Shown here piece by piece: positions 8,178 through 15,462 of a stretch of DNA of 64,000 bases. The notes beneath the pieces were generated by a model, which was given only the letters and a program-made list of their open reading frames with translations, made no database searches and was not told the DNA's origin. The first letter of the stretch is position 1; the number at the start of each line of letters is the position of its first letter. This DNA is from Pedobacter sp. D749 (GTDB lineage: Bacteria; Bacteroidota; Bacteroidia; Sphingobacteriales; Sphingobacteriaceae), in the NCBI RefSeq assembly GCF_019317285.1, contig NZ_CP079218.1, positions 3,224,001 to 3,288,000 of the forward strand. The letters run 5' to 3'. Made by a program: the position numbers and the translations under genes.

Positions 8178-10178
8178 ATGAAAAAGATTATAAATATATT
8201 ATCGGGTGCTGCAATATTAGGAGGACTGATGATTTTCCCTACTTCCTGCAAAAAAAGCTTCTTAGATGAAGAAGTTGTTAATGCCCGTACCACTGCAGAT
8301 TTTGTTACAACTGATGGCCTCGACGGTTTAAGCATAGGCATGTACCAGAGTTTAAAATTTCACTTTAATTATACCTGGGCATATACTACCGCCAACTATG
8401 GAGTAGATGAATTTACAGTTGGTGGAGATAGAACCGAACAAATGTGGAATTCTTACGACGCAAGTTTGAATTCCCTTAATGCTGATGTAGCCAGTGTATG
8501 GGATAATATGTACGAAAACATAAATTCGGCGAATATTCTTATCAAAAACGTACCATTGTATTATCAGGGTGCAAGCAAAAACACTCGTCTGGGCGAAGGT
8601 TATTTTATGCGTGCTTTCGATTATTTCAAACTGGTAAAACAATATGGTGGTGTTCCGTTGAGGTTAGAAGCACAGGATTTCATTCAGGAAGAATTTACCA
8701 GGAACAGTGCAAAAGAGGTATATGAGCAAATAATTCAAGATTTTACACAAGCTTATAACTTTTTACCGGCTACAGTAACAGAAACCGGCCGCATTACCAA
8801 ATGGGCAGCAGCACACTTTTTGGCAAAAGCGTATTTATTCCGTGCAAGCGAAATAAACAATAGCTGGAATAGTGATACCAAAACCGCCGATCTTCAGAAC
8901 GCTGTAAAATATGCCGATCTGGTGATTAACAGCGGTCAGCATACTCTGGCTACCAACTTTAGCGATTTATGGAATTTCACGACCATTGATGGCACAAACG
9001 AAACCAACAAAGAAATCATTTTAGCCGCCCAGTTCTCTGGCAATACAGCTACTCAGGGGCGTTATGGTAACCAGGTACATCTGTATTATCCGTCTATTTA
9101 CCAAAATTTACCAGGCATGCAACGCGATATCCCTGGCGATCGTGAATTCCAGCGTTTAAGGTCTACAGATTATGCCCTCGATGTTTTTGACCGTGTAAAC
9201 GACTCGAGATTCTGGAAAAGTTTTAAAACACGTTATTTATGTAACAGGCCTGCCGCAGCACCACTTTGGACAGCAGGAACAGCACCAACACCAGATCTTG
9301 TGGGTAAAGCAAAATTTGCCGGCGGTGAAGAATCTATTCTATATATCGTTAATAATGCAGGCGATACCAGGTATACACCTGCAGTTGCAAATGCAAACCC
9401 TGCACTTCCCACCGATATTAGTCGCCGTAAACCAAGTATGTATGTAAGGTACTTTGCTGGCCAAACTCAAAGTTATTTGGGTGGACATGGAAATTATGGT
9501 GTGAGTCAGTTTGTTGCTCTATCTAAATTTATGGATGGTTCAAGAAATGCGGTAGCCTCTCAATTTGGTCAACGGGATGGTATTTTAGCCCGCCTCGCAG
9601 AAACCTATTTAATTGCAGCTGAAGCTTACGGACGAATGGGCCAGTTTGCGCAGGCCATTCCATACTTAAATAAAGTTAGAGATCGTGCTGCGTATAAGGA
9701 AGGTGAAGACCGTTCTGCTTATGTAGATGGTGGCGCATCATATAAAAACAATGCTGCTGCAAACACAGCGCAATTTGTTTCATATTCTGATAAAAACAGC
9801 TATTTCGAGTCGAATAACCTAACCGCTACAACTGCCACTACCCTAACAGGTATGCACTTAAACAGCGAAGCTGACATATTTAACTCCAATAAAGAGTTTT
9901 ATGATAAAATTGGTGCTACCTCACAGGAAAATAAGTTTACCGCTTTTATCTTAAACGAACGCTCCAGGGAGCTAATGGGCGAGTTATTGCGCTGGGAAGA
10001 TTTGGCACGTACCAAAACATTGGTAGCCAGAACAGCTGCCTTTAACGATGAGGCAAAACCTTCAGAGAGCAAACATTACTTACGCCCAATTCCTCAGAGT
10101 TTCTTAGATGTGATTAAGAGCGGTGGAGCTGCATTAACACCTGAACAAAAACAGGCCATGCAAAACCCAGGCTGGTAA
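8178..10178 (+). CDS. SusD/RagB family nutrient-binding outer membrane lipoprotein
   Basis: 666 residues from the ATG at 8178. An in-frame TTG six bases upstream is less likely, because MKKIINILSGAA is a standard start of a lipoprotein leader. The lipobox FPTSCKKSF places the lipidated cysteine near residue 24. The body has the SusD TPR-like region (NSANILIKNVPLYYQGASKNTRLGEGYFMRAFDYFKLVKQYGGVPL) and the C-terminal SusD signature (AFILNERSRELMGELLRWEDLARTKTL). It binds glycans at the cell surface as the lid of the SusC transporter encoded just upstream. Large inserts (about 370-460 and 530-590) may shape the ligand surface. Confidence 0.97.
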   Translation: MKKIINILSGAAILGGLMIFPTSCKKSFLDEEVVNARTTADFVTTDGLDGLSIGMYQSLKFHFNYTWAYTTANYGVDEFTVGGDRTEQMWNSYDASLNSLNADVASVWDNMYENINSANILIKNVPLYYQGASKNTRLGEGYFMRAFDYFKLVKQYGGVPLRLEAQDFIQEEFTRNSAKEVYEQIIQDFTQAYNFLPATVTETGRITKWAAAHFLAKAYLFRASEINNSWNSDTKTADLQNAVKYADLVINSGQHTLATNFSDLWNFTTIDGTNETNKEIILAAQFSGNTATQGRYGNQVHLYYPSIYQNLPGMQRDIPGDREFQRLRSTDYALDVFDRVNDSRFWKSFKTRYLCNRPAAAPLWTAGTAPTPDLVGKAKFAGGEESILYIVNNAGDTRYTPAVANANPALPTDISRRKPSMYVRYFAGQTQSYLGGHGNYGVSQFVALSKFMDGSRNAVASQFGQRDGILARLAETYLIAAEAYGRMGQFAQAIPYLNKVRDRAAYKEGEDRSAYVDGGASYKNNAAANTAQFVSYSDKNSYFESNNLTATTATTLTGMHLNSEADIFNSNKEFYDKIGATSQENKFTAFILNERSRELMGELLRWEDLARTKTLVARTAAFNDEAKPSESKHYLRPIPQSFLDVIKSGGAALTPEQKQAMQNPGW

Positions 10179-10567
10179 GTAATTTAGGGTAAAAAAAGGT
10201 TTATTATAAATATAGCTTGGTCATCCTGAAGGATAATTTATTATACTAAAACCAAAATAGATGATAGAGACTTTTTTTTTTGCGGTGATAGGCTGCGAAG
10301 AATCGTCATTGCGAGAAGACTTTTTTCAGCCGACGAAGCAATCTTAATGCGCACGCTTTTAGCGATTGTTGTAAGATTGCTTCTTTTCTCGCAATAATGG
10401 CATTTTATTGAATCTGTAAAATGGCAAGTCGAAGGACCTAATTTAAATACTTTGAAGTGTTTCGACAGGCTCAACATGACAGAATCTGATGAAAAATTAA
10501 CTGCCTCGTCAGAGATGAAGAAATCTTTTCTTATTGGAATTGCAATAGTCTACTGGAGATTTTTTTT
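10179..10567. other. Gene-free region between susD and the insertion sequence
   Basis: 389 bp without a credible gene. It contains the decayed REP-like palindrome at 10304-10401 and a fragment of another dispersed repeat (tgtttcgacaggctcaacatgac, 10458-10480). No terminator with a T-tract was found directly after susD. Confidence 0.6.
10304..10401. repeat. REP-like palindrome (cgtcattgcgag family), decayed copy
   Basis: This matches the element at 356-452 in arm sequence and order: cgtcattgcgagaag, then cagccgacgaagcaatctt, then aagattgcttc, then tctcgcaat. The right arm has changed to ataatggc, so the outer stem is no longer perfect. Confidence 0.75.
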
Positions 10568-10617
10568 TGTCATATTATTTTTATTGAGAAGCATTACTTT
10601 AGATATTTTTCTTTCTT

Positions 10618-11445
10618 TTAAGCTGCGATTTTAGGATTTATTGAGCTGTTTGCAAACTCTAATGGCGATAAGTACCCTAAGTATGAATGTCTTCTTTTTC
10701 TATTATACCAGACCTCTATATATTCAAAAATGGCTAAACTAGCCTTCGCTCTTGTTTTATATATCTGCTGGTATATCATTTCTGTTTTTATAGTTTTAAA
10801 GAAACTCTCTGCAACTGCGTTATCCCAACAGTTTCCTTTTCTGCTCATGCTTTGCTTTATCCCTAAGCATTCTAATTTTTTTCTGAACTCGGAACATGCA
10901 TATTGTATACCTCTGTCTGAGTGAAAAATTAACTGTTGGGTAATAGGTCTATTCTTTATAGCCATTTCTAATGCCTTTATCGTGGTGTTCTCAGCTTCCA
11001 TATTTTCACTTAATGACCAGCCTACAACTTTTCTATCCGCCAGATCTATAACTGTTGTCAGATATAGCCAACCTTCCCCAGTTTGTATATAAGTGAGGTC
11101 TGAAACCCATTTCTCTCTAATATTGGCGGCATAAAAATCTCTATTAAGGAAATTTTCTGCTAAGGAGTAAGTGTGCTGTGAATCTGTTGTCTGTACCCAT
11201 TTCTTACGGATGGTACTCTTTATACCCAATCTGCGCATCAGCCTGGCAACTCTGGGCCGAGAGATAAAGATCCCTCTGGAACATAATTCGGCAGTAATAC
11301 GCGGACTCCCGTAACACCCTTTACTCTCTGCGTAAATCTTGCTTATCTCTATCATAAGATAATTATCATCGGTAAGCCGCTTACCCTGGGGGTTTTTTAA
11401 CCAGTAATAAAAACTACTGTTGTTTATTCCAAATACCCTACACAT
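10618..11445 (-). CDS. IS3-family transposase OrfB (DDE integrase domain)
   Basis: 275 residues from the first ATG, normally made as the second half of an OrfAB fusion. The start MCRVFGINNSSFYYWL is the HTH_21-type region. The catalytic triad is visible as D in WVSDLTY, D in FHSDRGIQY and E in NAVAESFFKTIK. The C-terminus has YNRKRRHSYLGYLSP, typical of IS3 transposases. The frame stays open upstream of the ATG as far as the A6G slippery site in orfA, in the -1 register, as expected for programmed frameshifting. No internal stop is present, so the enzyme is probably functional. Confidence 0.96.
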   Translation of the reverse strand: MCRVFGINNSSFYYWLKNPQGKRLTDDNYLMIEISKIYAESKGCYGSPRITAELCSRGIFISRPRVARLMRRLGIKSTIRKKWVQTTDSQHTYSLAENFLNRDFYAANIREKWVSDLTYIQTGEGWLYLTTVIDLADRKVVGWSLSENMEAENTTIKALEMAIKNRPITQQLIFHSDRGIQYACSEFRKKLECLGIKQSMSRKGNCWDNAVAESFFKTIKTEMIYQQIYKTRAKASLAIFEYIEVWYNRKRRHSYLGYLSPLEFANSSINPKIAA

Positions 11446-11477
11446 CCTTTCAACAGAAAATATCTTTCGGTAATCTT

Positions 11478-11768
11478 TTATAAATCCGAATATCTCCCGT
11501 CTCCCTTGGAAAAGATGCCTACCGCCTTTTTTAATATATCACGTTCTAGCTGGGCTTCTTTAAGCTCCTTTTGAAGTTTCCGAATCAATTGCTGCTCCTC
11601 GCTAAGGCTTGTAGTATCAGCTTTTGCAATTCCTTCGCGCTCTTTCCATTTACTTAAAAGGTTCGAACTTATACCCAATTCTATTGCAACATCCTTTATC
11701 GAACCCCGCGCATGGGCCAGATCCAAAGCCATTCTTTTAAAAGGCTCATCAAATATTCGTCTGCTCAT
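11478..11768 (-). CDS. IS3-family transposase OrfA (helix-turn-helix)
   Basis: 96 residues. An N-terminal helix-turn-helix (RRIFDEPFKRMALDLAHARGS, then DVAIELGISSNLLSKW) is followed by a leucine-rich coiled coil (LSEEQQLIRKLQKELKEAQLERDILKKAV). That is the standard OrfA layout, where it binds the ends and dimerizes. The heptamer A AAA AAG lies in the frame that permits a -1 slip to produce OrfAB. The unshifted product ends shortly after it (VGIFSKGDGRYSDL). Confidence 0.95.
   Translation of the reverse strand: MSRRIFDEPFKRMALDLAHARGSIKDVAIELGISSNLLSKWKEREGIAKADTTSLSEEQQLIRKLQKELKEAQLERDILKKAVGIFSKGDGRYSDL
11526..11532 (-). other. Programmed -1 frameshift heptamer A AAA AAG
   Basis: Within orfA the codons AAA AAG are preceded by A, giving the classical slippery heptamer. 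Shifting back one base enters a frame with no stop that runs straight into the orfB start region (FIKDYRKIFSVERMCRVFG). This matches established IS3-family translation of OrfAB. Confidence 0.85.
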
Positions 11769-11822
11769 ATATTCAAATTTAAAGTTTAATGTTTAAATCT
11801 GACAAATAAAACCCTCCAGTCA

Positions 11823-12023
11823 AATGTAGCAACTCCATATCTTTTTGATGCTATTTCGATATAAACTTTTAACAGATACCATACCATTGTTGCGCCTAGA
11901 AAAAGAAAACTCATATATTGGCCTAGAGGTAAATGGTAAAAACCTGATGATGGCGTTAACCATACTGAAACCAAATTAAAGGGTGATTTAAGTATTATTG
12001 AAGCAGAAATTTACGAGCAGCCT
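11823..12023 (+). pseudogene. Possible decayed coding remnant next to the IS (uncertain)
   Basis: One frame reads YLFDAISI, stop, TFNRYHTIVAPRKRK, then IYWPRGKW, stop, then KPDDGVNHTETKLKGDL and SIIEAEIYEQP before a final stop. A shifted frame directly after it reads RQTSEVYRPVPLADANRK. The amino-acid character is protein-like and the two internal stops fit a degraded gene, perhaps the 3' end of a carbohydrate enzyme disturbed by the IS. I do not recognise the family, and chance is a real alternative. Confidence 0.22.
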
Positions 12024-12080
12024 TAGGCAGACTTCTGAAGTTTACAGGCCCGTTCCGTTGGCAGATGCTAATAGAAAGGT

Positions 12081-12175
12081 CGTCATCTCGACTGAAGTGC
12101 AACGGAATGGAGAGATCTTTTAACCAAGTTATTGAAATGAAATTTAAAGATTTCTCCACTGCGGTCGAAATGACG
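12081..12175. repeat. Palindromic repeat (cgtcatctcgactgaag family)
   Basis: Left arm cgtcatctcgactgaagtg...ggagagatct and right arm agatttctccactgcggtcgaaatgacg are imperfect inverted repeats. Relatives lie at 50667-50752, 53843-53957 and 57417-57524 and in pieces at 30.5-30.9 kb. Confidence 0.75.
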
Positions 12176-12225
12176 ACACTTCGAGGAGACAAATTAGCCC
12201 CTCAGATTGACATTAAAAACACGAT

Positions 12226-13896
12226 ATGAAAAAATTTAAAAAAGCTTACTTGCTGCTTTTTTGCTTAACCGCTTTCATCCATTCGGTTAATGGGCAGTCT
12301 AAAGCCAACATCGAAGTTAATTTCGACAAGAATATAGCGCCCATGAAACCCATTTGGGCCTGGTTTGGTTATGATGAACCGAATTATACCTATATGAAAG
12401 ATGGTCAGAAGTTATTGACCGAACTTTCTAAATTAAGTCCGGTTCCGGTATATGTACGTGCGCATAACTTGCTAACCTCTGGCGATGGTACTCCTGCTTT
12501 AAAATGGGGATCAACAAATGCCTATACAGAAGATGCCAAAGGTAATCCCGTTTACAACTGGAAAATTGTTGATCAGATTTTCGATACTTATGTAAAAAGA
12601 GGCATGAAACCTTTGGCACAAATTGGCTTTATGCCCGAAGCGCTATCAACCAAACCTTTTCCTTATCAGCATAAATGGAAGCCAGGCGCCCGGTATGATG
12701 AAATTTTAACCGGCTGGGCATATCCCCCTAAAGATTATAAAAAATGGAGCAATTTGGTTTACGAGTGGGTAAAACATTGTGTCGCACGGTATGGCAAGGC
12801 TGAGGTAGAAAGCTGGTATTGGGAAGTGTGGAACGAGCCCGATGGCGCTTATTGGAAAGGTACACAGGCCGAATTCTTTAAACTTTACGATTATGCTGCC
12901 GACGGACTTAAAAGGGCTTTACCCACTGCAAAAATTGGTGGTGCCAATGTAACAGGTGGAGGAACAAAATATTTAGATGCCTTTATCAAACATTGTTTAA
13001 ACGACACCAATTATGTAACGGGTAAAATCGGTTCTCCTTTAGATGCTGTACTTTTTCATGCTAAAGGCTCGCCAAATGTGGTTAATGGAACCGTAGTGAT
13101 GAATGTAAGGACTCAGCTCCGCAATATTGATGGAAATTATAAGATCATCAGTAAATACCCTCAGCTTAAAAATATCCCTGTAATTATCGGAGAATCCGAT
13201 CCTGAAGGTTGCGCTGCTTGTGGCATGAGTACTAACCCAGAGAATGCTTATCGCAACGGCACCATGTATTCGAGCTATACAGCAGCCTCTTTTGCCCGAC
13301 TTTACGAACTTACAGATAAATATAAAATCAATCTGTTGGGCGCTGTTACCTGGTCGTTCGAATTTGAAAACCAGCCCTGGTTTGCAGGCTTTCGAGATTT
13401 AGCGACTAATGGCGTTGATAAACCTGTGCTGAATGTATTCAGGATGTTCGGCCAGATGAAAGGGAACCGTGTTGAAGCCATAAGCAACCGCATGTACAAT
13501 TTAAATGCTATTTTGGATTCGAGCATCAGAAAACCGCAAACCGATATAGGTGTTTTAGCCACTAAAGCTGAGAAAACCGCTGCTGTTCTGTTGTGGAACT
13601 ACCATGATGAGGATAAAACGGATTCGAAAGATCTTATTTCTATCTTGCTGAATAAACTGCCCGCAAAAACGGTAATGGTTATAGAATATCGCATTGATAC
13701 CGAAAACAGCAATTCTTACTCAGAATGGAAAAAAATGGGCTCACCCCAAAATCCAGATGCAAAACAGATTGCTGCATTAGAGAAATCCGGGCAACTTAAA
13801 ATGATTGGTAAACCGAAAAAATTTGACACCACAGGTGGTGCTTTTGAAATGGAATTAGCCCGGCAAGGAGTAGTTTTGCTGAAATTGGATTGGTAG
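12226..13896 (+). CDS. Secreted GH39-like glycoside hydrolase
   Basis: 556 residues with a signal peptide (cleavage near NGQ, residue 24). The core is a clan GH-A TIM barrel. The acid/base motif is YWEVWNEPD (E204), and the likely nucleophile is in IIGESDPEG (E323), the spacing expected for a beta-xylosidase / alpha-L-iduronidase type GH39 enzyme. A C-terminal beta domain (about 450-556, ALLWNYHDED...) follows. Characterized GH39 members release xylose, arabinose or related sugars; the exact substrate here is unknown, though the pectin context suggests a side-chain sugar. It is separated from susCD by an IS and lies on the plus strand alone. Confidence 0.82.
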   Translation: MKKFKKAYLLLFCLTAFIHSVNGQSKANIEVNFDKNIAPMKPIWAWFGYDEPNYTYMKDGQKLLTELSKLSPVPVYVRAHNLLTSGDGTPALKWGSTNAYTEDAKGNPVYNWKIVDQIFDTYVKRGMKPLAQIGFMPEALSTKPFPYQHKWKPGARYDEILTGWAYPPKDYKKWSNLVYEWVKHCVARYGKAEVESWYWEVWNEPDGAYWKGTQAEFFKLYDYAADGLKRALPTAKIGGANVTGGGTKYLDAFIKHCLNDTNYVTGKIGSPLDAVLFHAKGSPNVVNGTVVMNVRTQLRNIDGNYKIISKYPQLKNIPVIIGESDPEGCAACGMSTNPENAYRNGTMYSSYTAASFARLYELTDKYKINLLGAVTWSFEFENQPWFAGFRDLATNGVDKPVLNVFRMFGQMKGNRVEAISNRMYNLNAILDSSIRKPQTDIGVLATKAEKTAAVLLWNYHDEDKTDSKDLISILLNKLPAKTVMVIEYRIDTENSNSYSEWKKMGSPQNPDAKQIAALEKSGQLKMIGKPKKFDTTGGAFEMELARQGVVLLKLDW

Positions 13897-13982
13897 CTTT
13901 TTGCTTTTTTTACCACGGAAACACGGAATGCACAGAAATAAATAATCGTTTATAACGATATAATCGTAATCCTATTTATGCA

Positions 13983-13998
13983 CTCGTTTGGAAACGAG
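13983..13998. repeat. Short palindrome ctcgtttggaaacgag
   Basis: A 16-bp near-perfect inverted repeat in the 245-bp gap between convergent genes. Related sequence (ctcgtttctaacgag / ctcgtttccaacgag) opens the two long repeats at 62573 and 62990. No other feature was seen in this gap except scattered repeat pieces. Confidence 0.5.
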
Positions 13999-14141
13999 CG
14001 CAAGCAATAAATGTGAAATTTCCTACTCCGGTCGTCAAACTGAATTTATTTCAGGGTCTTAACAGCATGATAGATACTGACCTGTAGCGAAGCGGAAAGC
14101 TACGAGTAAAACAAGTTTAGTATGACGCAATATTAATTTGA

Positions 14142-15407
14142 TTAAGGCTTAACCACCAATGGCGCTCCGTTTACCATTACGTTCTCCATTTTAACATCCT
14201 GATGCCTGTTTTTTAAAAAAGGTGTTTTCGTAGTTACTTCCAAATCTTTAAAAAGAAAGCCAGATACCTTATCTTCCGGGTTTCCATCCATTTCGCCAAA
14301 TTTAGTTGCCTCAACTTTAATGTTGGCTATCTTAATGTTCCTGATTGTACCAAATGGTTCCGCAGTGCTGCCTGCCAAATCGAAAAACTGTTTCCAGGGA
14401 TTTAAGTCGATAATTGCACCGCATTTCCCGGTAATGTTTTCTACCGTAATATTTTCGTAAAGCTGAAAAGTATCTCCACGCATTTTCATTTTTAAAATGG
14501 GGCAATTATTATCCACTTTACAGTTGCGCATGGTAATATTACGTGCATGGATACACTCACTTCCCATGGTTAAAGTAGCATGTGCTTCGCCAATGGTACA
14601 GTTTTCAATTAAAATGTCTTCAACAATCCCGTTTTCTGGCAATTTCTGTGCATCAGGACCTTTACCGCCTTTAATACAAATGGCATCATCATTTACCGAG
14701 ATATAACAATTCCTAATGGTTACTTTTTTACAAAAATCAATGTCTATACCATCAGTGCTTGGTGCTTTTACTGGGCGAAATGGCGAACGGATATCACAAT
14801 TCTCAATTAATACATTGTTAGATTGGTACAAATGGGTGGTCCAGAATCCTGCATTACGCAATTTCACCCCCTTAATAATCACATTGTTGCATCCCCATAT
14901 AAAAAGTAACCGCGGACGGCTTACCTCCAGATTTGTAGATTCCCTTCCTAATTTTTTAAGTGAATCGAGATGTGCCCAAAATGTTTTCCAGAATTTAAGG
15001 CCATTTCCATCAATGGTGCCTGGGCCTGAAATACTAAAACCATCTACCTTTGTGGCATTAACCAATGCGGCAAAATATTTAAGGCTCCTGCCTTCCATCC
15101 GCGATGGGATAAAAGGATAATCTTTTATATCATCAGAGCCCTTAAGCACAGCGCCTTCCTGTAATAACAACTTCGTTTTAGGCTTAAAAAAGAGTGCTCC
15201 GCTAAGATAAACACCTTTAGGAATTACAATCGTTCCTCCTCCTTTTTGATAAGCCTTATCAATTACACTTTGAATGGCTTTGGTGTTCAGTTTAGTGCTA
15301 TCATTACCTACACCAAATTTTGTGATGATATAATCTTGTGCCATGGCATTTATACCGATGACGGTAAACAAAGTGAGTATTAGGAATCTTTTGATGATAA
15401 ATTTCAT
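14142..15407 (-). CDS. Secreted GH28 polygalacturonase / rhamnogalacturonan hydrolase
   Basis: 421 residues, signal peptide to about residue 23 (NAMAQ). It is a right-handed parallel beta-helix of family GH28. The catalytic aspartates are seen in STDGIDID (D219) and NDDAICIKGG (D240, D241). The usual G-H-G motif is replaced by GEAHATLTMGSE (about 273-284). GH28 enzymes hydrolyse galacturonan or rhamnogalacturonan backbone linkages by inversion. Which of these is used cannot be fixed from motifs. It is the last gene of the long minus-strand run, 55 bp after the GH106 gene, so it probably shares its transcript. Confidence 0.93.
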   Translation of the reverse strand: MKFIIKRFLILTLFTVIGINAMAQDYIITKFGVGNDSTKLNTKAIQSVIDKAYQKGGGTIVIPKGVYLSGALFFKPKTKLLLQEGAVLKGSDDIKDYPFIPSRMEGRSLKYFAALVNATKVDGFSISGPGTIDGNGLKFWKTFWAHLDSLKKLGRESTNLEVSRPRLLFIWGCNNVIIKGVKLRNAGFWTTHLYQSNNVLIENCDIRSPFRPVKAPSTDGIDIDFCKKVTIRNCYISVNDDAICIKGGKGPDAQKLPENGIVEDILIENCTIGEAHATLTMGSECIHARNITMRNCKVDNNCPILKMKMRGDTFQLYENITVENITGKCGAIIDLNPWKQFFDLAGSTAEPFGTIRNIKIANIKVEATKFGEMDGNPEDKVSGFLFKDLEVTTKTPFLKNRHQDVKMENVMVNGAPLVVKP

Positions 15408-15462
15408 ATTATTTGTATAATTTTTTTTTAAAATTTCGTGTGCCGGAGTTAATAATATATGT

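Larger units (their letters stand above)
10568..11804 (-). mobile_element. IS3-family insertion sequence, apparently intact
   Basis: About 1,237 bp with orfA and orfB in the standard IS3 arrangement. The element reads on the minus strand. Candidate ends begin TGTCA on both sides: tgtcagatttaaac inward from 11804 and tgtcatattattt inward from 10568, matching at 8 of the first 9 bases. No target-site duplication was evident, so the exact ends are tentative. It sits between susD and the GH39-like gene and leaves both coding sequences whole. Confidence 0.8.
11805..12225. other. Gene-free region between the insertion sequence and the GH39-like gene
   Basis: 421 bp. It holds a possible decayed coding remnant (11823-12023, listed separately) and the palindromic repeat at 12081-12175. 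No intact gene is seen. The promoter of the GH39-like gene should lie in the last ~50 bp, if it has its own. Confidence 0.55.

Noticed and set aside
10452..10634. 60-residue frame starting MKCFDRLNMTESDEK
   Set aside because: Its start is the translation of a dispersed repeat (tgtttcgacaggctcaacatgacag) and it runs into the IS end.
13983..13998. Short palindrome considered as an attachment site
   Set aside because: There is no integrase gene, tRNA or direct-repeat partner nearby; it belongs to a dispersed repeat family.
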